DNA of 64,000 nt from Eukaryota sp. TZLM1-RC (lineage: Eukaryota; Metamonada: BaSk clade). Location of the stretch: positions 1,736,001 to 1,800,000 of the forward strand of contig JAUPSS010000002.1 in assembly GCA_040285825.1 (NCBI GenBank), given 5' to 3'. Below the pieces are notes generated by a model, which did not search any database, was not told where the DNA came from, and was given only the letters and a program-made list of their open reading frames with translations. How positions within the stretch are numbered: the stretch's first letter is position 1; the number at the start of each line of letters is the position of its first letter. Shown here piece after piece: positions 37,242 to 46,721 of the stretch. The translations under genes were made by a program, and so were the position numbers.

Positions 37242-40200
37242 TCATTTGAGGTAGTTCTCGAAGCCACTTTCGGTAAGCATGAGAAGGATAGCGTAAAGCT
37301 CTTTCTGTACCGTGGGCCAGTTCTGCTGGGAGTTAGTCAACAATCTGCTGAAGAAGCTGATTGGTCTACATTTCCTATTGAGTAAGGAAGTACCAGGGTC
37401 CTTAGTGGGTTCTATTTGTTCCCAAATCACGCCGCCAACTGCTATATCAGAGGCATCGCAACTAATTAGTACTTGGTTATCCACCGGAGGTAAGTTTAGA
37501 GGCATATGCTCCGCGATCAGACGTTTGATTTCGGCTAAATGGTGGTCGTGAGTGTCTTTCCACTGCAGGCGACGTGGTTTGCCGTGTGTTAATTTGATGA
37601 TCGGGGCAACATGCTTGGTTACCTGGGGAAGCCATTCCCTAATGAAGTTGACTGAGCCGATAAGGCTACGGGCGTCTTTCACAGTCTTAGGTCTGGGAAG
37701 ATTCAGTAAAGACTCTGTGCGTGTAGGATCAATGGTCCTGGTTTTGTGTTGGAATCTGCTACCAAGGATCTTTATTGGGTGTCTAGAGGACACAAAATGG
37801 CACTTGGGCAGTCCAAGGCTAACTCTACGGGTTCGAGCCTTCTCGAGGACACGTCTTAGACGTCCGAGGAACTCGTTGACAGTTCTACCTACTATGATGA
37901 TGTCATCTATATAGATGAATACACCGTCTCCGGAGAAGATGTCTGCCATAACGTTCTGGAAAACTGCAGGAACGTTCTTGAGGCCGAAAGCAGCACGTTT
38001 AAACATGATGCTTTTGCCAGGGATGCTTAAGGCAGTCTTCTCCCAGTCCTTTTCTGCAATCTTTAGTTGCCAAAAGGCTTTGGGGAGGTCAAGGGTGCCG
38101 ATGAAATTGGCTTCCGAAAGGAAGACTAGCACATCGGATATTCTGGGGAGATTAGGTTCAACGGGAATAGTGTTGGCGTTGACTCCGTCCTTGCCGCTGT
38201 AATCACCAGTAAGGCGAGGCTTACGATGATCAGGGTATACCACAAGACATACTGGAGAGCTGAACTCATGGTTCGATGGTACAGCAAATCCAGACTCGAC
38301 GAGTTCATCGAAGATCTGTTCGGCGACTTTCTGCTTCTCGGGGTTTAACCTACGAGGGGGTCGTCTGACTCGAATACTTTCATCGTGAAAGTTGATCTCC
38401 ATTGCAGGACAGTCAATCCCATCAGCATGCGGCTTAAGGGTGAATGTCTCTTCGAACTCTTTCAAGGTTAGAAGTAAGGTCTTCTTGTCGTTATCACAGT
38501 CGAGGTTAATAGTACAACCAGAAGACTGTATGTGCTCCAACCAACGTCTGGGGACGTTGACGACATCTGAGACTTGGGAGATTCGATGGTCGAATTCAGC
38601 CTCAGGCAGAAGTAATGTGCGATGTTCCTCATCCATCTTGATGAAGAGGCCTTCATCGTTCAATAAGCCTAGGTGATGCAACAGGTCTCTACCAATTAGT
38701 AACATATTGTTGCCAGGAATGATGGCCAAGCTATGTTTCACATGAACTAATTGGGTTACACTACCGAGTCTGAAGCTCAGTGTGCCTTCTGCTGATCCTA
38801 ACGACTTCGACATGATGTTGTTTGCAGACTTAAAGTTTATGCAATGGTTAGTCTTTACCATGTTGCATCTCTCTGCTAAATCAACAGTGATGACTGAAAT
38901 CGAAGCTCCAGAGTCGATGATCCCTTCTATTTCGCAGTTATTTATTGAAAATTTCAATTTTAAATTATTACGTGCGACATCTGAGGTGCGAACCATGAAG
39001 ATATCGCTGTGGGACTCTGAGTCTGGGTTCGAGTCGAACTCATAAATGAAACAGGGTTTATTTGGTGTTTCTATCGTTGTAGCTGTTTTAAAATTCCGGG
39101 TAGTCAAAGGATTAGTTAAGCACTTAATCCACTGGTTGGAGACTGAGGTTTGTTTTATGTTTGGTGTTTTACGTGCTGGAGAGCTGTCTTGCTCTATAGT
39201 AAACAAGGAACATTTGTTTGAACGTTGCTTTGATGTATTACCTGTTGGAGAGCTATCTTGCTCTATAGTAAACATTGAATATTTATGGGAACGTTTATTA
39301 CTACTAGAAGGGCCCTTGCCTCTTCCTCTACGTCTACCTCTGCCTCTACTACTACTATTACTACTACCCCTAGCCAAATATGCTCGAACGGCATCTGGGT
39401 TGGCTTCTCGCCATTGCTTGGATCGCTGGCAATCAGGGTCGGGACATTCGTTAATGGAGTGGCCTGGAAGACCACAGAATCTACAGAGACCAGCTTTATC
39501 TCTTTCTTTCTTAATTTGCGACTTGCTCCTTTTGGTAAGTTGAGCAGGGGCGACGCTGGAACCCGTAGGCTTAAAATTGCCTATTCTTTTCTTGTCCTTT
39601 GGGTTTGCTCTAACATAGTGACCCATATGTTGTTGATAGCTGTCACTGATGTTGGCCCTTTGCTCGTCATAGGATCTTGCTGAACACCAACTCATGTATT
39701 CAGCAGCAAGGATGTCGACAAATTGTTGTAAAGTATGGTGTTGCCAAACATTGGGTGTGGACCATACTGTTCTCAGGTTGTCACTGATGGCCTGAATACC
39801 AACAGAATCGATCATATGGGTTGCAATTTCCCAGTTTTGAATACTCTGTAGAAAGTGTTGACCATACAAGGCACGGTCGCTTGCCCTGACGTCAGAAATG
39901 GCAGTACTTCGTGAAACTGTTCTCATTAGCCTCACTGTGAAGTCGCCCCAGCGATTTCTAAAGTCCTGAATATTCCAATTCATCTGGACTCTATATAACT
40001 GATTCCTCGCCGTTTCTAATGTACTATACTGGCTGAGGTGTAAAATTGATTCCCATATTTGCTCCTCATTAATGTTGTCGATAGCTGAGATACTATCAGA
40101 CATAGACGAAAACCTGCCCTGAGCTCTAAGAGCGGCCAAGCACTCTGGAGTAACACAGGAGGCGATCCTACGAGGGTCGACTTGAGCAGCAGCTCTGAAT

Positions 40201-42533
40201 CGGTCCCACTCGTGAAGGGGGTTACCATATCTCTGATCGAGAGGGAGGTTCCGGTTTTCTCTGCTTATGGATTGAGGAGTGGCAGGAGGACGAGAACGTT
40301 CCTCAAGTTGCCTTCTTAATTCAGACACTTCTCTTGCTAGTCTGACTTGAGTAGGATCAGATTCATTGATGTCTCTCTCTTCAATGGTCCTCTCAGTCCT
40401 AGCATACAGAATAAATCTGTCGATGAATTTCAAGATCCTTACTGGGTCAGAGATATCGTTGACTTCCAGGGTGGGTTTTCTAGGTCGACCACCTCTTTGT
40501 CTATCTCTATCTCTATCTTGTGAACTCGCCATAGCTTCCATCAGTAGGGTGTTGGAATACTTGGGAGCTATGGGAGTGTTAGAAGGAGTTACTCCTAGGA
40601 GCCTAGGGTCCTGAGGAACCTGGGAAGGAGTTGATGGATCCTGAGATAGAACAACTACAGGTTGTTGCACTGGCTCAACAGTGTCAGTAGTTGCCATTGG
40701 CTCATCTTGTTGTTGGTCATCTTGAGGCTCAATGCTCAAAGATGAGAAAACTGTGTCTGTCTCAACTGGGTCAGGCTCAGAAGATCTCAATTCTACTGGG
40801 TCATGATCGCTCGGATAGTAACTTTGCACATTACCATCAACATTGACCCACAGAAGAGAACTAGAGTTGGTGACACCAATGTTCTCCTGTACATTCATCA
40901 GGGCGTCCCTTAGTGACCTATTCCTTCTATGCTCCGGACCAAAATATGACGCGCAATGGTCTGGTCTGCGGTCTTGAAGGTACAATCTTTGATAGTTCGT
41001 AGTGTAAGTGTACCACCATCCAGTCCTGAAGTCTCTATTGATATAAATATCAAGAGAGGCATTGTATCCAGGGCTAAACCTGGGGAAAGGACATGGGTTA
41101 CATCGGTTGAGGAAGAGATGCAGCTCATCACCAGCGAAGATCCTCTGTACACCTTCACGAGGAGTTCTGAACCCTCCAACAGTATCCCGTTGAGGATAAA
41201 TTGGAGGAGGGTCACAACGAACCGTAAGATTGTCTACTTCCTCCGTTGGGAAGTAGGGACCTATTCTTCTGCGGATCCTAAAGCCGTGATCATTAACCAC
41301 TTCTGGACCCCAAAATGGGGGTAAAGCAGCAATGAGTTCATTGGGAGGAATCGATGCAGGATCTCCTAACATTAACTCAATACCTGCATTGAGAACTAAG
41401 TTTTGAGCTTCAGTTCTCTGTTGGGTAGAGATGAAAGGAGAATCTGATTCCTGGGGCTGGCTTGGGGCTTGGTAGGTGTTAGGCTGTGCAGCACTAAGCA
41501 CCTGCCAAGCAGCAGGAACAGAAGAAACAACGTGACCTTGCTGAGGAGTCTGGCCAGAGGTTGGAGGGACATGAATTACTCCTCTAGTAGGAACTCCCGA
41601 AGGAGGAACAGGTGGAGTTGAATGGACTTCTGTTGGAGCTACCGTAGTAGGAGCAGAAGAATCAGGAAGGCCTGCTACAGGAACTTCTTGAGAAGGAGTA
41701 GTAGGATTTGGGCTACCAGCAGGGACTGCAGGAGGAGCTGGTTGTTGCGGAGGGCAGCTTTCCATAGGAACTTCCCTAGAAGGAATGGAAGGAGCTTGTT
41801 GTCCTTCCCCAGGAGCTTCCGTAGAAGAAGTAGAAGGAACTTGTTGTCCTTCCCCAGGAGCTTCCGTAGAAGAAGTAGAAGGAACTTGTTGTCCTTCCCC
41901 AGGAGCTTCCGTAGAAGAAGTGGAAGGAGCAACAGGAGCGCAAACAATAGGTGAAGAGGGAGGCTCAACTCTCTTGAGCTTCAACAGCTCAGATATCTTG
42001 TTGCTGGCTGAGTCAGGGTCAGTCTGGTTGATGATATACTTCAGATATTCATCTAAAGTACTGAACTGTTCAGGACCTAAAAGGGAATCTTCAACCTCTC
42101 CTTCAGAACCAGGGGGAGGAGAAAGAGGTACAAAGTTTTCCACATTAGCGGGAGGAACAGGAAGACTGATAGGAACCACAGGAACGTCATCCGTAGATGG
42201 AGTGGAACCTTGACCCGAGGGTTGAGAGGAAGTATCACTTCTCTCGTCGCCAGAGGGTTGTTCTGTTCCCAACTGAGGAGTTTGGGAGGAAGAACTTGTA
42301 ACATTGGGTTGTGTAACAGAATCTCCGGAGGGAGGAGTTAACACAGGAGGAGGAGAAGCATTGCTTCCCTCGGACCCAGTTGACAAGGGTTGTTCTGGTC
42401 CCGACTGAGGAGTTCGGGAGGAAGAACTCGAAGAGTGAGACGTAGGAGGATCAGTCCTAACAGTCTCGGAGTTGTCATTGGAACCACCCAAAGGTGATCC
42501 AATACGTATTGATGATCTGTGGGGGTTAGACAT
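37242..42533 (-). CDS. Gag-protease-RT polyprotein of the Ty3/Gypsy element (1763 residues)
   Basis: The first ~650 residues are Pro/Ser/Thr-rich, with three perfect 15-residue repeats (VPSTSSTEAPGEGQQ) near residues 200-245. A capsid-like helical region follows (ISAIDNINEEQIWESILHL), then the knuckle CRFCGLPGHSINEC and an Arg/Gly stretch. The protease active site is IDSGASISVIT. The RT has LTGDYSGKDGVNANT and the catalytic FIYIDDIIIV, and RNase H begins LISCDASDIAVGGVIWEQ and ends at the TGA after FENYLK. Gag and Pol lie in one frame without a stop between them. The Gag N-terminal extension is unusually long for Ty3/Gypsy. Confidence 0.92.
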   Translation of the reverse strand: MSNPHRSSIRIGSPLGGSNDNSETVRTDPPTSHSSSSSSRTPQSGPEQPLSTGSEGSNASPPPVLTPPSGDSVTQPNVTSSSSQTPQLGTEQPSGDERSDTSSQPSGQGSTPSTDDVPVVPISLPVPPANVENFVPLSPPPGSEGEVEDSLLGPEQFSTLDEYLKYIINQTDPDSASNKISELLKLKRVEPPSSPIVCAPVAPSTSSTEAPGEGQQVPSTSSTEAPGEGQQVPSTSSTEAPGEGQQAPSIPSREVPMESCPPQQPAPPAVPAGSPNPTTPSQEVPVAGLPDSSAPTTVAPTEVHSTPPVPPSGVPTRGVIHVPPTSGQTPQQGHVVSSVPAAWQVLSAAQPNTYQAPSQPQESDSPFISTQQRTEAQNLVLNAGIELMLGDPASIPPNELIAALPPFWGPEVVNDHGFRIRRRIGPYFPTEEVDNLTVRCDPPPIYPQRDTVGGFRTPREGVQRIFAGDELHLFLNRCNPCPFPRFSPGYNASLDIYINRDFRTGWWYTYTTNYQRLYLQDRRPDHCASYFGPEHRRNRSLRDALMNVQENIGVTNSSSLLWVNVDGNVQSYYPSDHDPVELRSSEPDPVETDTVFSSLSIEPQDDQQQDEPMATTDTVEPVQQPVVVLSQDPSTPSQVPQDPRLLGVTPSNTPIAPKYSNTLLMEAMASSQDRDRDRQRGGRPRKPTLEVNDISDPVRILKFIDRFILYARTERTIEERDINESDPTQVRLAREVSELRRQLEERSRPPATPQSISRENRNLPLDQRYGNPLHEWDRFRAAAQVDPRRIASCVTPECLAALRAQGRFSSMSDSISAIDNINEEQIWESILHLSQYSTLETARNQLYRVQMNWNIQDFRNRWGDFTVRLMRTVSRSTAISDVRASDRALYGQHFLQSIQNWEIATHMIDSVGIQAISDNLRTVWSTPNVWQHHTLQQFVDILAAEYMSWCSARSYDEQRANISDSYQQHMGHYVRANPKDKKRIGNFKPTGSSVAPAQLTKRSKSQIKKERDKAGLCRFCGLPGHSINECPDPDCQRSKQWREANPDAVRAYLARGSSNSSSRGRGRRRGRGKGPSSSNKRSHKYSMFTIEQDSSPTGNTSKQRSNKCSLFTIEQDSSPARKTPNIKQTSVSNQWIKCLTNPLTTRNFKTATTIETPNKPCFIYEFDSNPDSESHSDIFMVRTSDVARNNLKLKFSINNCEIEGIIDSGASISVITVDLAERCNMVKTNHCINFKSANNIMSKSLGSAEGTLSFRLGSVTQLVHVKHSLAIIPGNNMLLIGRDLLHHLGLLNDEGLFIKMDEEHRTLLLPEAEFDHRISQVSDVVNVPRRWLEHIQSSGCTINLDCDNDKKTLLLTLKEFEETFTLKPHADGIDCPAMEINFHDESIRVRRPPRRLNPEKQKVAEQIFDELVESGFAVPSNHEFSSPVCLVVYPDHRKPRLTGDYSGKDGVNANTIPVEPNLPRISDVLVFLSEANFIGTLDLPKAFWQLKIAEKDWEKTALSIPGKSIMFKRAAFGLKNVPAVFQNVMADIFSGDGVFIYIDDIIIVGRTVNEFLGRLRRVLEKARTRRVSLGLPKCHFVSSRHPIKILGSRFQHKTRTIDPTRTESLLNLPRPKTVKDARSLIGSVNFIREWLPQVTKHVAPIIKLTHGKPRRLQWKDTHDHHLAEIKRLIAEHMPLNLPPVDNQVLISCDASDIAVGGVIWEQIEPTKDPGTSLLNRKCRPISFFSRLLTNSQQNWPTVQKELYAILLMLTESGFENYLK
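41789..41930 (-). repeat. 45-bp tandem repeat in gag, three units
   Basis: Three near-identical 45-bp units encode VPSTSSTEAPGEGQQ in tandem within the disordered Gag N-terminus. Similar but diverged units lie on either side, so the tract has been expanding. Confidence 0.85.
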
Positions 42534-42664
42534 TGAGTATACCTTAAATGTAATTTATTACGAGGAAATAAGGATTTCCCCAAACTTAAGCGCATGGGCG
42601 CAATGATACAAATACTATTAATAAACTATAACTAAACTATTATAAATATTATCCAAGGCTAACA
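42510..42664 (-). repeat. 5' LTR of the Ty3/Gypsy element
   Basis: 155 bp, TG...CA ends on the minus strand. The Gag-Pol ATG at 42533 lies inside this LTR, so the coding frame crosses the primer-binding region. Confidence 0.95.
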
Positions 42665-42668
42665 ATAT

Positions 42669-42872
42669 CAGATAACTGGACATTTTTGTATGCCCAACAA
42701 AAAGGAATGATTGATTCTGTAGGCTGTGTTTTTCTTGATCAGTGCCACAGATATTGCGTCAAACAATTGGCAGCTAATGTAGCAAAAAGATTTAGAAATA
42801 AGACTGTATTGACCAAAGTGTGGGAAACAGCTAGAGAAGAAAATCTGCGAAAGGTAAAAACGCTTAAATGAA
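42669..42872 (+). mobile_element. MULE transposase fragment, right part
   Basis: Continues the left part at 35136-35247 once the LTR element is removed: SDNWTFLYAQQKGMIDSVGCVFLDQCHRYCVKQLAANVAKRF then KVWETAREEN. This matches the MULE transposase region (SDrqKGl..av...fP...HryC..Hl.aN) and the start of the following helical block. No terminal inverted repeats were identified. Confidence 0.7.
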
Positions 42873-43816
42873 GAAGATCTCATTGCCTTACTTAAGGGCG
42901 AATGTCATTGTTGTGAACCAGATGCTAGATATGAGGTGGAAGCACCGGAATTGCACTATCTTGAAAGGGAGAAGATGGAAGCATTGGATTGTGACATTAT
43001 GGTATCGGGGTTGTCTCCACTGGACGAGTTGTTACATTATTAGGTTTCAATTAAATATATGATTTTGATTGGATAATTAAAATGCATTTGTTTATGAAAA
43101 TTAAAAGACAACAGGTTTAATCACAGTTATCGACAATGTACGAGGTACTGAAAAACACAGTATGAAGATGATGACATAAAAATACTAAGTTCAAGTGCAC
43201 TAAAAGGGGTCCCATTTTGAAGGAACATTCATGAATCTTGAGATCGACCAAAATTTGCAAAGTGAAAAAGTCAAATAGACAAGTCAATTTTGTCCAAATC
43301 TCGTCATTTTTCATTGGTAATTAGAACACGCTGATTCTTTCAGCTGGAAAAACAACAGAAACCTGACCGTCGGTTCTCGGAATTGCGGTTGACCGTCTTA
43401 TTATGTAAATAAATTGCCCTATAAAAGTGTTCCAAATCACTTTGGCAGTTTTTCGACTAATTTCTGGGTACCTAGTCGCGCTTAAGGCTTGATTCACTTC
43501 GAAAATGGTCTTTTACTGGGTGTTTAATAACAGAAATTCCCAGATCCCGTGGTCGGTTGCGTTTGTCCCTAAGGGCTTTTCACGACCTTTTCAACAAGTT
43601 CGCCATTGCATCAAAACGGTACCTTCGATCATTTCGCTAATATAAAGAGGGTCAATCTCATACAACATGGTCCTAACGAAATCATATTCATGTACAGGTT
43701 GCCCATATTTAGCGAAGAGTTAAAAGCGCCTAATGAATCATCGCGGTCTCTTCTTGTCTTTGTCCAATTATCGAAATTGACTATAAACTTGGAATCGAAT
43801 CCATCATCCAGTTTCT
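42873..43816. other. Region with one unexplained short frame
   Basis: At 42873-43042 a plus-strand frame reads EEDLIALLKGECHCCEPDARYEVEAPELHYLEREKMEAL...LSPLDELLHY and ends in TAG. It lacks a clear start, and its Cys-rich content does not match a family I know. A TATAAAA occurs near 43421. The rest shows nothing I can support. Confidence 0.35.
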
Positions 43817-45570
43817 TTAATTGTCTTTTCGTTTTTCGATTTTTTTGATTAATTTCTCCTCATCGGTTACAGGTTTATCATATAAGCCTGTGGAAAAGAC
43901 AAGAGGATCTCGCGGTGTTGTAGGTGCTGATGAGGTGCCTGTAGCTACAGGTACAGTTGATGGTATTGGTGCATTTTGTCCAGATGACGGAATCGCTGAC
44001 ATTCTTCTTCCTGGAAATGACACTACAGAAGGAGTTAAAAACATATTATTCACTCTCTCTGAAGGTAGCATTTCACTGAAGTCCAGGATATGTTTATATT
44101 TAGGAACTTCGTCTTGTTCTGAAAGTTTCTGGGTCTCAGGTTTAAGATCAGCCCAATCAGGAGCGCTCTTAGACCTTTGAGGAATCCCTTTCACATGGTG
44201 TTTATTAGGTAAGCAACTACCCTTGACTCAACATTTTGTCGAGAACTCTTTGGTCGGGGTTATTATCTACCCATGCCTTAAGTTTCGCAATCCATGCGTC
44301 AGAATACACCAATTTAATCTTGTTGGGTCTGACTCGTTGCTCTTTCAATTCAATGATTTTGGTTCCCTTAGTTCTAACAAAGGTTTCCTTATGATGAAAT
44401 TGGATAATGTCACCTCTATCCGCAACCAATCGGCCTCTCAACAGCAAGAGAACATCAATCATTCTGTCTCTTGGATGGACATTTTCAACTAGGAAAAGGT
44501 TTGCCGTTCCTCTGAGGGAACGACCTCTGTGATGGTGAGGATACATCTTGGCAATCCAAAACAACCTGTCCTCATACTCATCACTTCCTCGGATATAATG
44601 TTTTCCCATGCGGAGTCGTTCGTCAGGAATGGCATCTCTGTGCCAAAATCCAGGTTGCGGAGTAGCTGCCTGGTACTATCTATACTTATATATATACTGA
44701 TGACGCGGTGCGTCAAAGTAGCAATTTGCAGAATTTCAAGCTACAAAATTAACCGAGCTCTCCGAACATTGATCTAATCGTTTCACAAAATCAACTTCTT
44801 GATCTTGTTGTTCGAGAACTAAGTCGTCTTGCGTATATCCACGTGAGCTACCAAATAGGAAAAGCCAACGTTTCATTAGAAACTCTTCCATTTCCTCTAT
44901 ACAAGAAAAATCCACAATAATATTGGATTTATTCTGGATCGCAGCCACAAACTTATCATCGCTCCAATCTCTAATATCATCAGGTGGGCTAGCAATGATG
45001 GACTGAAAGAAGTCTCTAACCGTATGGGTGACTCTCTTCTTCAATTCTTGACAATAGAACTTTGGAAAAGTGTGTATTTCTGTTTCTGTCCATTGAATAT
45101 CAGAAGGGTCAGTGGGGGGTTTATCACCATCCCCATCTCCGGTCCCATCATTTGGGTTAGGTGTTCCCGTTTTAGCAGAGGTAACAGTAACAGAAGACGA
45201 GTCTTCATGAGCTTCTTCGGACGGGGAGGGAGGAGGGTCTGTGTAAGAGGTATGTTCTCCATCTCCTTCCGTCACTTTAGAAGGAAGCTGCTGGTTTCTC
45301 ACATCAAGAGGTAACTTCCTCTCGTTAGGGAGAATGTTGTTTGGGTCATAGGTGTGGTCGCCTATGTTTTTCTCCGTAGGAGGAGCATTCTTCACAAGTG
45401 AAGTGCTACTCTCCTCAGGGGGAGGATATACTCTTCCGAACGGAAGAACTACTTTTCCCGAAGGAAGGATTACTTTGCTTTGTAGGAGGTCTTTCCTAGT
45501 GAGGAGGATTGCTGTTCACATTATGGCCGTCCAAACCATTAACTGATGATGCTGTTGTAGTCATGATAAA
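43817..45570 (-). pseudogene. Unrecognised multi-frame locus (broken gene or retroelement gag)
   Basis: Three minus-strand frames follow one another: 45395-44736 (Pro/Ser/Asp-rich, then TFPKFYCQELKKRVTHTVRDFFQSII...FLMKRWLFLFG), 44609-44217 (WHRDAIPDERLRMGKHYIRGSDEYEDRLFWIAKMYPHHHRGR upstream of and into FLVENVHPRDRMIDVLLLLRGR), and 44194-43817 (SAPDWADLKPETQKL...). An ATG at about 45568 starts a short MTTTASSVNGLDG peptide in yet another phase. The GC content is higher than the surroundings, and the Pro-rich start resembles the Ty3 Gag N-terminus in style. It may be one gene with tiny introns or a decayed gag. I do not recognise it. Confidence 0.35.
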
Positions 45571-45894
45571 CAGTAGAATAATTTATTGAATTCACGGGCC
45601 TTTATAAAAGCCATCACTAGTGAAGTATCTATGATAAATGTACTAGACTAATTGTCTATGGTACAAAAGATTGTTATAAATAAATATTAGTACTGAAAAA
45701 AAAAAGATTGTTATTTTGTTATATTTCATTATTATCATTTTTTCTTATTCACTTTAAAAGTTGCATGTCTCAGCAATAATAGTAAATAATTACGAATCCA
45801 CAAGGTGACCAACAACAGATTATCATGTTTGTTCAAAGATCTTCTTGATTATTTTCCACATCTTCCAATTTCAATATCCTCAAACTCCACTCTT

Positions 45895-46220
45895 TCAATC
45901 CAAAACTTACCTACAGCATTTTCTGTATATTACCTTTCAAGTGATAACAACGAACTAGAAACCCGGCTGAGCATTCTCTTAAAGACAGCAAAATAAGCAA
46001 GGTTCCAAGTAAGGAGAAGACAAAAGAACATAGAAGTTTTTGGGTATTAAAATTAATAGTTGTCCCAGCATATATGATAATAATGGCCTTTTCAGCTCTA
46101 TGGAGAGGTGAATTATACGAGAATGCAAGAAGTTCATTTGAGCCATATGAAACATCTGTAGTTCGGACATCAATAATGATCATTGATCCATCAAGACCTT
46201 GAACTAACACATACATCGAC
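45895..46220 (-). mobile_element. LINE family N 3' fragment
   Basis: Minus strand encodes VLVQGLDGSMIIIDVRTTDVSYGS, SPLHRAEKAIIIIYAG and KLLCSFVFSLLGTL, the C-terminal nuclease-like and tail blocks of family N. The 3' UTR near 45900 matches the reverse complement of 12250-12290. Confidence 0.75.
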
Positions 46221-46284
46221 TACCACCAAAAGAAGTTCTGTAAGAGGCATCAGCCAAATTAGAAGGCAATGGTTTTTAGTAGAA

Positions 46285-46660
46285 ATCAATTTTTTATTGC
46301 ACTTCAACACTTAATAAAATTAAATCAGAACTAATGGGACTAAATTCATTGAACGAAGATTTTCTCTCCAAAATCCTGTTCGGCTTGTTTTGCCTTGCCA
46401 TTGCTTCTTTTATTCGACAAAAGAACCTAGGTAATCTATTAATTAGAGCAAATTGAATTCCCGACCGCCACAAAAAGACATCAAATCTCTTCATTGTCTT
46501 TTCTTGAACCTATTTTCAGAAATGATTTAATTGTGTATTTCATGATATATTATTCGTTATTAGATAACTAAATATTGAAAAAATTTAGAAATCATTCAAA
46601 GAAAATTCCTGCTTCTACTGATAGTCTTCCGTTTATGGAAAATGGAAAAGCTAGCACTAA
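46285..46660 (-). mobile_element. LINE family G-related 3' fragment
   Basis: The minus strand reads MKRFDVFLWRSGIQFALINRLPRFFCRIKEAMARQ, the terminal block of family G with about 75% residue identity to 50450-50520. A short insertion near 46510-46590 splits it from the GRLSVEAGIFFE part. The end differs from other G copies, suggesting a subfamily. Confidence 0.7.
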
Positions 46661-46721
46661 CACAAAAAGAATCTTTATAAACATAAATTAAACAAAACAT
46701 AAATATTAAACCAAAACTTCT

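Larger units (their letters stand above)
35248..42664 (-). mobile_element. Ty3/Gypsy LTR retrotransposon, 7417 bp, recent insertion
   Basis: Two identical 155-bp LTRs (35248-35402 and 42510-42664) read TGTTAGCC...ATCATCA on the minus strand. The target duplication is ATAT (35244-35247 and 42665-42668). A purine-rich tract (AAAAGAAGAAAGGGCAG) precedes the 3' LTR at about 35403-35420. The order Gag, protease, RT, RNase H, integrase is that of Ty3/Gypsy. Despite identical LTRs, pol has one in-frame TGA (near 37242) and one phase change (near 36750). It interrupts a MULE transposase remnant. Confidence 0.95.

Noticed and set aside
37242-37244. Reassigned UGA codon, suggested by UGA in Fanzor A and in the Ty3 RNase H
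   Set aside because: SKA1 and the DRAM-like gene at 19994 end in TGA at sensible places, and the Fanzor site needs a frame change, not read-through.
41789-41930. Short regular repeats considered as a CRISPR-like array
   Set aside because: They are contiguous coding repeats with no unique spacers, in a eukaryotic retrotransposon gag.
38126-41968. Several plus- and minus-strand open frames within the Ty3/Gypsy element
   Set aside because: They are alternative-phase shadows of the 1763-residue Gag-Pol frame.
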